The notes under the pieces were generated by a model. That model saw only the letters and a list, made by a program, of their open reading frames with translations, ran no database searches and was not told the origin of the DNA. The translations under genes were made by a program, and so were the position numbers. 59,025 nt of DNA from Herbinix sp. GTDB lineage: Bacteria > Bacillota > Clostridia > Lachnospirales > Lachnospiraceae. The stretch spans positions 1 through 59,025 of the forward strand of contig JARBTJ010000019.1 in the NCBI GenBank assembly GCA_029240245.1. The letters run 5' to 3'. Of the stretch, positions 15,627-23,893 are shown in pieces (position 1 is the stretch's first letter; each line of letters begins with the position of its first letter).

Positions 15627-17600
15627 TTATTTTTTATTTAGAATAGTACTTAGCGTATCTAAAAGAAGCTTCGCTTTTTTAATTGTTTCATGGGATGCCA
15701 GATAATCGCTATCCAGAAGCTTTTCGACAGGTTCCTTCCGGAGTTCCTGCTCCCGTAGTATAAATTCAGCGCTGTTTGCAGTCAGATAGTTTGCTTTCAT
15801 CAGTAGGTCCAGAAGCTCCGGTATCTGTTTTAATTGTCTGGTTTTCCAATCCATCGCTTCCATAATTTTGTCAAGCCCTTTGATCAAATTAACAATTTCA
15901 CCGTTGATCATATTTTTATTAACAAGCCAACTAAGCATCGGTTCATGTTCCGGTACCTGAGTTAACACAACCGGGTCTACAAGACCTGAGGCTTTTATGA
16001 ATAAATCATGCTTTATGTTTCCTCTGTAATAGGAAGTAATAAAAGCTTCCAGTTCATCAACGGAAAGACGCTCCAAAGGTGAAATACTATTCACCTCTCC
16101 ATTTGAAACAATATTTGTCCTTTGCTTTTCCATGATGTCTATTCGTTCCAGCGCCTCATAAATAAGCGACGGCCGGGTGGCCACCATAATAATTTCCTTA
16201 TCAAACACATCCTGAAGAGCTTTTTGTATCCCTTCTCTGGAGGCTTCGCTGGAGGCTATCACCAGCTTCCCATCCACTCTTTCCCCTAAAGGCAATGCCA
16301 TCAAGGCTTTTGCCTTTTGAACACTTAACTTGGATAGCCAATCTGTATTATTAAGCACTTTTTTCGTATCCGGCTCGTAATAGTCAATCCCCTGCTGACC
16401 GGCAAGTGTACTGAATAAGGTTGTTTCATCGATAAAACCAAGAGCAATTAAGCTTTCACCGAGTCTGCTCCCTATTTTCTTCTGATAGTAAAGGCCGATT
16501 TCAAGCTGTTCCGGCTTTAATAAACCGCGTTCCAATAATAACTTACCGAGCTGTTGTTTATTCTCAAGCATTGCATGCGTGTGATCAGAATCATATACAT
16601 AGACAATATCCTCGGTTAATACATAATATTTATTGATTCGGGAGTCATAAATAACTCTTTTGTCCAAATCAATCGCTAAATCGACCAGTCCCTCCAGGGT
16701 TAGAATATTAATATGAAACCGGTCCTTTATTTCAACACTGCCTTCCGTAATCCATTCCCGGTAGCGTCTGTGTTCCATTGCAGCTTTTGACTTACGGGCA
16801 TTACTTAATATGAGCAAAATTATCAGTAGGACAAATAATCCAAGATTCAGAATGATTGGTATAAAGTTATCTTGTACCATATCAAAAAGCATTTGTTGTA
16901 TACTTTGACTACTCATCTCCTCATGAAAGGAAATTAAAGACATCACATCCTGGGATTTTGGTATTGAAAAACTTACGCTTTGTAAGGTAAGCGGCAGCGT
17001 TTGAGTAATTTCTTTATCTATGTCAATACCATTTACCGTACCATTAATGTCTATTAGATACGTTACCACCAATTGAAATATGCCCGTTTGAAACATCAGT
17101 TCATTACTGATTTGGAGTATCTTATCATAGACACCGGCTACATCCAGCACCTCACTATGTCCCGTAAAGAAGGAAGTGCCCCCAGTCCCAGCCTCTCCTT
17201 TGGATAAGGTAAAATTCTGCGCCGGATTATCCTTTATAAGATAGGACCAGTAAATCTGTGCTTTATCATCCACAGCCTGAATAGTTACCTGTGATTTTAC
17301 CGTCCCACTGATCTTCCCCCGCTCCATACCATATAACTGCATGGTCGGTGCGACATCAAGCAACGGGCCGACCGCATAAAAATATGCTGCCCTCCCTTGT
17401 TCGAACACAGTTCCTGCCGGCCAGGTCAGCAACTCCTTTCCGGAGGTGATAAGGTAATCCGGTGAGATTTCCAAGGTTATCTCCTTTACCGGATCCTTGC
17501 CCGCACTTGCTTGAATACTGACATAGGTCCATGATATGGATACGATCAAGGCGATAAGAACCAAGGGTATTAAAAAGGACCTGACCCATTTCATTTTCAT
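15627..17600 (-). CDS. membrane protein with extracellular DUF5305-like domain and cytosolic MshEN-like domain
   Basis: 657 residues. Residues 8-27 form a signal anchor; 29-246 are extracytoplasmic and beta-rich; 247-266 is a second membrane span. A conserved juxtamembrane stretch follows (REWITEGSVE, LVDLAIDLDKRVIYDS, YYVLTEDIVYVYD), as I recall for DUF5305 proteins of archaeal signal-peptidase clusters. Residues 350-480 look like a type II secretion ATPase N-terminal (MshEN) domain with two tandem motifs: QLGKLLLERGLLKPEQLEIG and RLGESLIALGFIDETTLFST. MshEN domains of this type can bind cyclic di-GMP. The rest (490-657) is helical with no recognised fold, and no Walker A is present. It is the last gene of the SipW operon, 34 bp after the secreted subunit. 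The link to cyclic di-GMP is inferred. Confidence 0.75.
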   Translation of the reverse strand: MKMKWVRSFLIPLVLIALIVSISWTYVSIQASAGKDPVKEITLEISPDYLITSGKELLTWPAGTVFEQGRAAYFYAVGPLLDVAPTMQLYGMERGKISGTVKSQVTIQAVDDKAQIYWSYLIKDNPAQNFTLSKGEAGTGGTSFFTGHSEVLDVAGVYDKILQISNELMFQTGIFQLVVTYLIDINGTVNGIDIDKEITQTLPLTLQSVSFSIPKSQDVMSLISFHEEMSSQSIQQMLFDMVQDNFIPIILNLGLFVLLIILLILSNARKSKAAMEHRRYREWITEGSVEIKDRFHINILTLEGLVDLAIDLDKRVIYDSRINKYYVLTEDIVYVYDSDHTHAMLENKQQLGKLLLERGLLKPEQLEIGLYYQKKIGSRLGESLIALGFIDETTLFSTLAGQQGIDYYEPDTKKVLNNTDWLSKLSVQKAKALMALPLGERVDGKLVIASSEASREGIQKALQDVFDKEIIMVATRPSLIYEALERIDIMEKQRTNIVSNGEVNSISPLERLSVDELEAFITSYYRGNIKHDLFIKASGLVDPVVLTQVPEHEPMLSWLVNKNMINGEIVNLIKGLDKIMEAMDWKTRQLKQIPELLDLLMKANYLTANSAEFILREQELRKEPVEKLLDSDYLASHETIKKAKLLLDTLSTILNKK

Positions 17601-17634
17601 CTTTCATCACCTGGGCTTTCTGGTATCATTCTAT

Positions 17635-18171
17635 TTAATAACAATGGATGCGTCGCGGTGTTCTTTGGGTATGCCCGAGCTGCATCGTATAGGTCCCGGC
17701 ATTATCGGTTGCTGTGAAGTAAAATTGTGTTGATAATACGCCAAATAGATTGGCTGATAAGGAAGCAGATACTTCCACTGTCTGTCCCGGCTTAAGTGTT
17801 AACGTGACCTGCTTTGGTGAGGATGATCCAAAACGAAATTCACTTACCTTGTCTCCAATTTTTAATTCAAATCTGCTTAATATATGGTAAATCGTAAAGT
17901 CCGGAGCAATTGTAACCGACAATGTAATATTTTGAATCGTATTGTTTGTAATTGATCCGACATTTTCGCTTTTATTCTTATTTTTCAAATCATAATATTT
18001 ATCATCAAATCCAATTAATTTTAAAACTCCATTTTTATCCTCCACCACCTTAGCATATGCGGCTCTGTCCATACTTCCCCGAGTTAGGGCACCACTGAAC
18101 GGAAGCGAGAGCAGAGCGAATACTAAGCTAAGAATAAAAAACAAAGCTGCAATCTTACTTTTATGTCTCAT
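17635..18171 (-). CDS. secreted DUF1102-like protein, probable minor subunit of the SipW module
   Basis: 178 residues with a hydrophobic signal (6-28) followed by AAYAKVVEDKNGVLKLIGFD, a pattern resembling the mature start of archaeal DUF1102 and TasA-like SipW substrates. The remainder is beta-rich (LTLKPGQTVEVSASLSA), consistent with an Ig-like secreted domain. Its ATG overlaps the stop of the signal peptidase gene by 4 bp (ATGA), so the two are translationally coupled. It may be a chaperone, cap or anchor for the main subunit. Function inferred from context. Confidence 0.65.
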   Translation of the reverse strand: MRHKSKIAALFFILSLVFALLSLPFSGALTRGSMDRAAYAKVVEDKNGVLKLIGFDDKYYDLKNKNKSENVGSITNNTIQNITLSVTIAPDFTIYHILSRFELKIGDKVSEFRFGSSSPKQVTLTLKPGQTVEVSASLSANLFGVLSTQFYFTATDNAGTYTMQLGHTQRTPRRIHCY

Positions 18172-19268
18172 CTGACTCTCCTTCTTCCTATCAATTTTGC
18201 TCTTAGGTGCTTATAACGCCGGTCTGTTATCTTGTCCTTAATTGACTTAAGGGGAATCCATCCTTCAAACCCGTGAATTTGGCTTAGTAATTTAAATAGT
18301 AACTTTAGCCAAAGACCGAAGGTCAACCCAAGGGACAGAATTGCATAAATCGGATTCCATTGATGCAGTTTCAGCGTGATCGTGCGCGGCAGCAGAATTG
18401 GGTAATGAAAAATTTGTACATAACCCTGATAAATACCGGTTTCACGCTGAGGTGATACTTTAAGAAACACGGTCTCTTCCGAACGTGCACCGATATATTC
18501 CGGAGCATCGGAAATATACAAGGGTGCAACCCCTGTTAAAACTGTCCAAACGGGAATAATTCCATTATTTTTTATTACCATCGAAAGCTCACCGGGTTGA
18601 TTAACCTCTACCTGGTCCCCCCGGTCACCGGGATATTCGCTGACAAGATATTTCACTTGTGTTACCCGTGCTCCAAAATATATACTAAGCATAACCAAAA
18701 CCATTGAGATTATCACAAGATAGCGATAGAAATCTCTTAAACGACGTCTTCTTCGAGGCTTTTTTTTGCGAATAGACCTGCGATTTCCTACCACTGCCGC
18801 AATGATTCCCAAAAATAAGAATATACCCGATAAATATTTTGTGAGGTTTCCCATCTCCGCTTGTATCGTTGATGAGAATTTACCAAGTTCGGGAATGATG
18901 AATGGCTGACCATGGAAGGTCAGAACCTTACCTGCAATCCGCTCTGCGATTACCTCAGGTTCACCGCTTTCCTGATCCATATAGGGCGAATTATCCCCCT
19001 TGGTAATGAAGCCATTTTCCCCGATGGCGATAATTCTATGAGTGATATAAGGAGCTTGCAGGACCACCGGCCGGAACATGATGATGTCTCCGACCTTATA
19101 CTCACCGGATGGCCATACAAGAAAAGCATCATTTACTTTAATTAGAGGCTCCATACTATCGGAATATACATAGGTTAGAAGAGGAGCACTTATGGTATTC
19201 GCACTCGTGCTTACTAAGACGAGTGCAAAAATAAAACCAATAAGTGCTCCATAAAATAATTTTTTCAT
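18168..19268 (-). CDS. SipW-type (archaeal/ER-like) signal peptidase I with extra C-terminal extracytoplasmic domain
   Basis: About 366 residues. The N-terminal half is a S26 peptidase: YSDSMEP with Ser38, THRII with His77 in place of the usual lysine, and KGDNSPYMD with Asp92 or Asp98. The Ser-His arrangement marks the SipW/SEC11 type. After a second membrane span (about 127-152) comes a basic loop (RRSIRKKKPRRRRRLRDFYR), a third span, an Ig-like outer domain (250-310) and a last span. Ordinary SipW is under 200 residues, so the second half is unusual. I start at ATG 19268, with GGGGTG upstream. It lies 54 bp downstream of its likely substrate. Confidence 0.85.
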   Translation of the reverse strand: MKKLFYGALIGFIFALVLVSTSANTISAPLLTYVYSDSMEPLIKVNDAFLVWPSGEYKVGDIIMFRPVVLQAPYITHRIIAIGENGFITKGDNSPYMDQESGEPEVIAERIAGKVLTFHGQPFIIPELGKFSSTIQAEMGNLTKYLSGIFLFLGIIAAVVGNRRSIRKKKPRRRRRLRDFYRYLVIISMVLVMLSIYFGARVTQVKYLVSEYPGDRGDQVEVNQPGELSMVIKNNGIIPVWTVLTGVAPLYISDAPEYIGARSEETVFLKVSPQRETGIYQGYVQIFHYPILLPRTITLKLHQWNPIYAILSLGLTFGLWLKLLFKLLSQIHGFEGWIPLKSIKDKITDRRYKHLRAKLIGRRRVR

Positions 19269-19322
19269 TTGATTACACCCCATGATTTTGTTGGAAAGTA
19301 TTTAGGGGCAGCCGTTTACTCT

Positions 19323-19832
19323 TTATTTTCCTTCCACATGAAGTACTGCATTTAGAGTTTTTAAAGCATCCTGACCATTGGTATTGATTGTGAAGTAATA
19401 ATTCCCGGATGAACCGACAGCAATGGTGGAGCTTGAACTATTTACAGGACTTAACGTAATTGCATTGTTAGTGCTTGCATCGTTAGTCATGCTTACTGTG
19501 ATAGGAATGTCAGAGTTGTTTTTAATTTTAATTGCACCGCTTGTAGCAGACCCTATCGCAAATACCGCATCCGTGTTGAAGCCTCCGTTCGCATTGTTGT
19601 TAATTGCTTCATTTAGGTTTAAGGTAACTTTTCCGTCGGCATCGGTTTTGACAAGTCCAACATAGTTTGATGTATTTGAAATCTGTATTGCTACATTCGC
19701 ATCGGTGTCCACTAAAATCTGACCTGCAGATACATTACGTTCAAAGTTCAAACTGGATAATGCGGCAGATCCAACAGCTGCGATACCAAGTGCTGCGATA
19801 ATGAATAATGCACTTAATTTAAATTTTTTCAT
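19323..19832 (-). CDS. secreted TasA/CalY/DUF1102-like protein, probable SipW substrate and fibre subunit
   Basis: 169 residues. The signal peptide (MKKFKLSALFIIAALGIAAV) is cut near GSAAL; the mature start, NFERNVSAGQILVDTDANV, follows the pattern of SipW-dependent and archaeal DUF1102 proteins. The mature part is a beta sandwich with repeated polar strands (AIKIKNNSDIPITVSM, GSSGNYYFTINTNG). It is the first gene of the four-gene module, with GGAGGAGAA before the ATG, so it is probably the most strongly expressed, as expected for a structural subunit. Confidence 0.78.
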   Translation of the reverse strand: MKKFKLSALFIIAALGIAAVGSAALSSLNFERNVSAGQILVDTDANVAIQISNTSNYVGLVKTDADGKVTLNLNEAINNNANGGFNTDAVFAIGSATSGAIKIKNNSDIPITVSMTNDASTNNAITLSPVNSSSSTIAVGSSGNYYFTINTNGQDALKTLNAVLHVEGK

Positions 19833-19892
19833 AAATTCTCCTCCACTTAAATCATATTGTTGTTCATACTGTATTTAGATATGCATCGTACT

Positions 19893-19979
19893 TTAATTTT
19901 TAAGTTCTTCGTTGGTAGGTTGGTCATCCTTAACAAACTGATGTTCCTCCAATACGGATTCGGTAACCTTATCATTCAT
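19893..19979 (-). CDS. possible 28-residue peptide or gene remnant upstream of the fibre subunit
   Basis: ATG at 19979, stop at 19893. The peptide (MNDKVTESVLEEHQFVKDDQ, then PTNEELKN) is acidic and looks coding, and the frame stays open upstream of the ATG for 12 more codons without another start. The ribosome site is weak (AAGATGA). It could be a leader peptide or the tail of a decayed gene. It lies 60 bp upstream of the 19832 start. Confidence 0.25.
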   Translation of the reverse strand: MNDKVTESVLEEHQFVKDDQPTNEELKN

Positions 19980-20139
19980 CTTAGGTACATAGCCGTGTGT
20001 TTTTCTATATGTAAATCATACATGATATCAGCCAATGGAAACAATATTAAAACATTTCCATTTAACCGTACCCATAACCCCCGACTTCCACTTCAGTACT
20101 AATATGTTGTTTTTGTTGAATATACCGTGAATAAGACAC

Positions 20140-20215
20140 AAAAATAAGGAAGTAACATCACCTCCCTTTTGAGAATATCCTTTTCTCATCATAAGGGCGA
20201 TAACATTGCTTCCTT
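20140..20215 (-). terminator. long-stem terminator of the alpha-galactosidase gene
   Basis: An imperfect stem of about 23 bp (AAGGAAG and CTTCCTT at the base, CCCTT and AAGGG near the top) with an inner GAGAA/TTCTC hairpin, then TTTTTG on the minus strand. Confidence 0.7.
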
Positions 20216-20284
20216 GTAAATTCCTTATTTATGGGATAACACTACCCACTTACCTTGTCTCAATTCTTTGGACAGTTCCAGGGT

Positions 20285-21607
20285 TTAGTGATACATACTC
20301 ATGTATTCACCGTGAGCATCAATTAAATCATCACACATTTTCACGATATCCTTCATGGATAATTCTGCTGCCGTATGAGGATCCAACATCGCTGCCTGAT
20401 AAATATCCTTTTTCTTCTTTGTTCTCGCAGCCTCAATCGTCATCAGTTGAGCATTAATATTTGTCATATTCATTGCAGCAAGCTGAACCGGCAATCTTCC
20501 CACATGACAAGGATTTACGCCCTGGGCGTCCACCATACAAGGCACTTCTACACATGCATCTGCCGGAAGGTTATCGATAAGACCGGTATTTAATACGTTT
20601 CCGCCTATTTTGTATGGCTGGTTGGTCACCATGGCCTCCATAATATAAGAAGCATATTCATGGGAACGGGTATGTGTAATTTGACCGTTTTGTAATATGT
20701 TATTCTTCTCATTTTCCCAGCCTGCAATCTGATTGATGCATCTTCTTGGGTACTCATCCAACGGAATGTTAAATTGCTCAATCATTTCGGGATATTTTGA
20801 CTTTATGAAGAATGGATTATATTCCGCGTTATGTTCACTGGATTCTGTACAGTAATAACCAAAATGCTTAATGTATTCATAACGAACCATGTCGTGATGC
20901 TTCTGTGTTGCATTTTTTTCTTCTGCACGTCTTCTGATTTCCGGATACAAATCATTGCCTGCGTTATCTTTCACCTCTAACAACCAGCCCATATGGTTGA
21001 TACCGGCTATCAGATCACTTCTGCCTTCTATTTTATCATCCATTCCGAGATCCTTTAATAAATGATATGAGCATCCCTGAACGCTATGGCATAAGCCTAC
21101 CGTTTTAATTTTCGTATATCTTTGCATATATCCGGACAGAATTGCCATTGGGTTAGTATAATTTAAGAACAGTGCCTTAGGGCAGACTTCCTCCATATCC
21201 CGAGCAAAATCCTCCAAAACAGGAATTGTCCTAAGTCCTCTCATAATGCCGCCGATTCCTAAGGTATCTGCAATCGTCTGTCTTAAGCCATATTTCTTAG
21301 GTACTTCAAAGTCAATGATCGTACAGGGGTCATAGAAGCCTACTTGTATAGCATTTACAACAAAATCAGCGCCTCTTAATGCTTCTTTTCGGTTCGCTGC
21401 ACCTAAATATGTTTTAATTACTGCTTTTGATTCATTTACATTTTTGTTGATAGCCTTCAGAATAATCTCTGATTCCTCTAAGCGCTTCGGGTCAATATCA
21501 TAGAGGGCAATTTCCGCATCCCTAAGGGTGGGGGTACACATACAGTCACCCAGTACATTTCTTGCAAATATAGTGCTTCCTGCCCCCATAAATGTTATTT
21601 TTACCAC
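20285..21607 (-). CDS. melA: GH4 family alpha-galactosidase / 6-phospho-glycosidase (MelA-like)
   Basis: About 440 residues. The NAD-binding start VKITFMGAGSTIFARNVLGD closely follows MelA. Family motifs follow: NAIQVGFYDPC, LNYTNPMAI, CHSVQG (metal-binding Cys-His pair) and GINHMGWLLEV. GH4 enzymes need NAD+ and Mn2+ and cleave by an oxidation-elimination route. MelA hydrolyses alpha-galactosides such as melibiose. The start is GTG 21607, with AAGGAGG eight bases upstream; the frame continues 28 codons further but lacks conservation. Divergent from an AraC regulator, which probably controls it. Another GH4 specificity, such as alpha-glucuronidase, remains possible. Confidence 0.88.
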   Translation of the reverse strand: MVKITFMGAGSTIFARNVLGDCMCTPTLRDAEIALYDIDPKRLEESEIILKAINKNVNESKAVIKTYLGAANRKEALRGADFVVNAIQVGFYDPCTIIDFEVPKKYGLRQTIADTLGIGGIMRGLRTIPVLEDFARDMEEVCPKALFLNYTNPMAILSGYMQRYTKIKTVGLCHSVQGCSYHLLKDLGMDDKIEGRSDLIAGINHMGWLLEVKDNAGNDLYPEIRRRAEEKNATQKHHDMVRYEYIKHFGYYCTESSEHNAEYNPFFIKSKYPEMIEQFNIPLDEYPRRCINQIAGWENEKNNILQNGQITHTRSHEYASYIMEAMVTNQPYKIGGNVLNTGLIDNLPADACVEVPCMVDAQGVNPCHVGRLPVQLAAMNMTNINAQLMTIEAARTKKKKDIYQAAMLDPHTAAELSMKDIVKMCDDLIDAHGEYMSMYH

Positions 21608-21732
21608 AATGAATTCCTCCTTCTCTGTTTGTAATCTGATGCAATTCATTATATAATGGTGATATAAAAATTGCTTTGTTATTTGTTTCAAATTATTGTC
21701 ATTATGTTGACTAACGAGAAAGAGGGATCATT

Positions 21733-22548
21733 ATGAAGGAAGCATTTGCACCGGAGAGTTCTGTTATAATGAACAGGCCGCTAACACTTTATCACTGCGG
21801 CTATGAACAATGCAAGCCCTCACACTACTTTGGCCCTGCTATTCGCCCGCATTACCTGTTTCATTATATTCTAAGTGGCCATGGTACTTATGATGCAGAC
21901 GGTATCACATATCATTTAAAGAAGGGTGACGGTTTTTTAATTACACCGGGTGTCAGTACACTTTATTCAGCAGATGAAATGGACCCTTGGGAATACTGCT
22001 GGATTGGTTTTGATGGGTATGATGTTACGACAATACTAAAGCACTGCAGTCTGTCCGTTACTAATCTTATATTTACCGATAACAGCAATGGTCTGTTAAG
22101 AAATCATCTTTTAACACTGATTGAGAATTTTACGGAAGGACTCGGAAATGACTTTACCTATCTTGGAGAACTCTATCTCTGCTTTTCCCATATGTATCAG
22201 ACGGTTAAAAAATCTGAAAAGCATATTTATGAAGCACTTATACGTAAGGCACTGGATTATATCCACAACAATTACACCTATGATATAAAGATAGCGGACG
22301 TGGCAAAATTTCTTTCCATCGACCGCACCTATCTCTACAAATTATTTGTAGCGGAACAAAAAGTCTCACCACAACAGTATTTAATCCGTTACCGGCTGAA
22401 TGTATCACAGAAGCTTTTAAAGGAATCTGATTTAAGTGTTACAGAGATTGCATATTCCTGCGGATTTCGAGATGCTCCTTCCTTTAATAAGCATTTTAAA
22501 AAGCAATTTTTCATTACACCGCTACAATATCGGTCATCCTTTCTTTAA
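21733..22548 (+). CDS. AraC-family transcriptional regulator
   Basis: 271 residues. The N-terminal AraC-binding cupin (RPHYLFHYILSGHGTYDADG, KKGDGFLITPGVSTLYSADE) occupies about 30-110. The C-terminal HTH_18 domain (IADVAKFLSIDRTYLYKLF, then VTEIAYSCGFRDAPSFNKHFKK) has both helix-turn-helix units. AGAAAGAGGGATC precedes the ATG. It is transcribed away from melA with 125 bp between the starts, the classic layout of a sugar-responsive activator and its target; the melA side carries a TATAAT with a poor -35, fitting activator dependence. The inducer is presumably an alpha-galactoside. Confidence 0.9.
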   Translation: MKEAFAPESSVIMNRPLTLYHCGYEQCKPSHYFGPAIRPHYLFHYILSGHGTYDADGITYHLKKGDGFLITPGVSTLYSADEMDPWEYCWIGFDGYDVTTILKHCSLSVTNLIFTDNSNGLLRNHLLTLIENFTEGLGNDFTYLGELYLCFSHMYQTVKKSEKHIYEALIRKALDYIHNNYTYDIKIADVAKFLSIDRTYLYKLFVAEQKVSPQQYLIRYRLNVSQKLLKESDLSVTEIAYSCGFRDAPSFNKHFKKQFFITPLQYRSSFL

Positions 22549-22724
22549 GATAGGATATCATAGGCAATTGCGAAACTCATATTCTATATTATTTGTACAC
22601 ACAACATATACTACTCCGGAGCGGAAGTTAAGCCCGTAGGAAGCGTTGGAGCGAAGGAATAGCATGTGTTGTGTGTACAATAGCAAAAACCAGATTGATT
22701 CGCAAACGCCTAAGATAGGATATC
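22546..22724. mobile_element. small inverted-repeat element bracketed by a 14-bp direct repeat
   Basis: TAAGATAGGATATC occurs at 22546-22559 and 22711-22724, overlapping the stop codons of the two convergent genes. Between them (22560-22710, 151 bp) the ends match as GGCAATTGCGAA and GGCGTTTGCGAA when inverted, and an inner perfect 14-bp stem, TTGTACACACAACA at 22593-22606 and its complement at 22667-22680, encloses a GC-richer loop. This may be an inserted miniature element with target duplication that now serves as the terminator for both genes. Confidence 0.55.
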
Positions 22725-23549
22725 CACAATCTCCAAATGCCGCTCTTTCGTTAAATTAAAAAAGCTGTTCTCACATCGGACCACCGGTTTCGTCTTTTCT
22801 GTGGGATTGATATAGACAATTACCCCCACCAGCTCATTGCTTAACCGTACCTGGCTTCCGCAGTAATAATTCAAAATATGATTCATAAAGATCTGGCAGA
22901 TTTGCGGGTCAAGATAACCAAAGCTGTTTTCCTGTATCTCTTCGACCGCTTTAAAGAAGGAGGTTTTCATTTTGTATGCCTTTGTGGAGGTTATTGCACT
23001 AAAAACATCCGCAACCGCAACAATCCTGGCAAATATGCTAATTTGCTTTCCCTTAAGGCCGTTAGGATACCCAGAACCATCCTGTCGCTCATGATGGGAT
23101 AAAACACCTAAAAGTATATCGGTTTCCAAAGAACCTAGGCTTTCCAAAAGCTTATAGCCTATGGCCGGATGTGTTTTCATTATTTCCATTTCCGCTGCTA
23201 ACAGTGTTCCCGGCTTATTCAGTATACTGTCTCTGATTTTAGCTTTACCGATATCATGAAGTAAACCGGTACAGACCAGATTAATAAGCTCGGTTCGATC
23301 GATATTCATCCATTTTCCTATGGCACATGAAATAAAGGCTACATTGACCGGATGCGAAAACATATATGGATACTTATCCTGAACGGTATTCAGTAAGGAC
23401 AAAATATTCGTATTGGTATCAAGATATAGACAAATTTGTTCCGAACAATTCTTTATCACCTCCGTGGTGATACTTCTGCTGAATCTAACGTCCTCTACCA
23501 GATTTTGTGAAGTTTTTATCGCTTGATTATAGATATCTTCAAAATTCAT
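22710..23549 (-). CDS. HD-GYP domain protein, probable cyclic di-GMP phosphodiesterase
   Basis: 279 residues. After a helical N-terminal part, the HD-GYP domain has HPVNVA (metal His 66), HDIGKAKI (98-105), HHERQDGSGYPNGL (152-165, with the GYP triad intact) and VAVADVFSAIT. These residues bind the metals that cleave cyclic di-GMP to pGpG or GMP. No sensory domain or membrane segment is recognised. AAAGGGAGTG precedes the ATG. Convergent with the AraC gene; 78 bp separate its start from the 74-residue Cys-rich gene, whose stop lies upstream. It may matter for the MshEN protein 5 kb away. Confidence 0.9.
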   Translation of the reverse strand: MNFEDIYNQAIKTSQNLVEDVRFSRSITTEVIKNCSEQICLYLDTNTNILSLLNTVQDKYPYMFSHPVNVAFISCAIGKWMNIDRTELINLVCTGLLHDIGKAKIRDSILNKPGTLLAAEMEIMKTHPAIGYKLLESLGSLETDILLGVLSHHERQDGSGYPNGLKGKQISIFARIVAVADVFSAITSTKAYKMKTSFFKAVEEIQENSFGYLDPQICQIFMNHILNYYCGSQVRLSNELVGVIVYINPTEKTKPVVRCENSFFNLTKERHLEIVDILS

Positions 23550-23627
23550 CCTTTAATCACTCCCTTTAATAATTCCATACAGCTTCATTTATTTTTGAGA
23601 TAGATATTTGAGATAGATATAAGATAT

Positions 23628-23852
23628 TTAATATTTATATGACCGATAAATTTGATATCTGCAGATCCCCTTGTCGTTTACCGTTCCTGTGTCAATACCA
23701 AAGTCGCTATACCTGCAGGTCCAGCATTCTTTTCGCTGAAGTAATGTATGTGGGTGCTTTACAAAATATCGACAGTAATCAGTTGATTTGACAGGAATTG
23801 CACTACAGCAGCCTTCCACTTCTGTGGTCTTGTCTAAGTTTGAATATGACAT
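23628..23852 (-). CDS. small cysteine-rich protein
   Basis: 74 residues with six cysteines: GCC at 14-16, Cys27, CWTC at 43-46 and GICRY at 63-67. The CxxC pair plus later cysteine could bind zinc or an Fe-S cluster. No signal peptide. I do not recognise the family. It has its own ribosome site (AGGAGGGATACTTT) and a plausible promoter, with a tandem direct repeat upstream that suits the neighbouring LytTR regulator. It stands between the two-component system and the HD-GYP gene. Confidence 0.7.
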   Translation of the reverse strand: MSYSNLDKTTEVEGCCSAIPVKSTDYCRYFVKHPHTLLQRKECWTCRYSDFGIDTGTVNDKGICRYQIYRSYKY

Positions 23853-23893
23853 AAAGTATCCCTCCTATACGACAAATGACAATCATTGTTTAT

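Larger units (their letters stand above)
19833..20284. other. 452-bp intergenic region upstream of the SipW module
   Basis: Must hold the promoter of the fibre-subunit operon (no clear hexamers) and the alpha-galactosidase terminator at 20140-20215. It also contains a short coding-like frame (19893-19979). Confidence 0.55.

Noticed and set aside
15407..20100. Looked for a cyclic di-GMP riboswitch (GEMM type) before the SipW and chitinase genes.
   Set aside because: None of the conserved GEMM core strings were seen on either strand; the inverted repeat at 15471-15578 does not match the fold.
22612..22662. GGAAGTTAAGCCC in the loop of the 22546-22724 element resembles the conserved core of 5S rRNA.
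   Set aside because: Only about 13 bases match, the surrounding 5S helices are missing and the segment lies inside a hairpin element; chance similarity is more likely.
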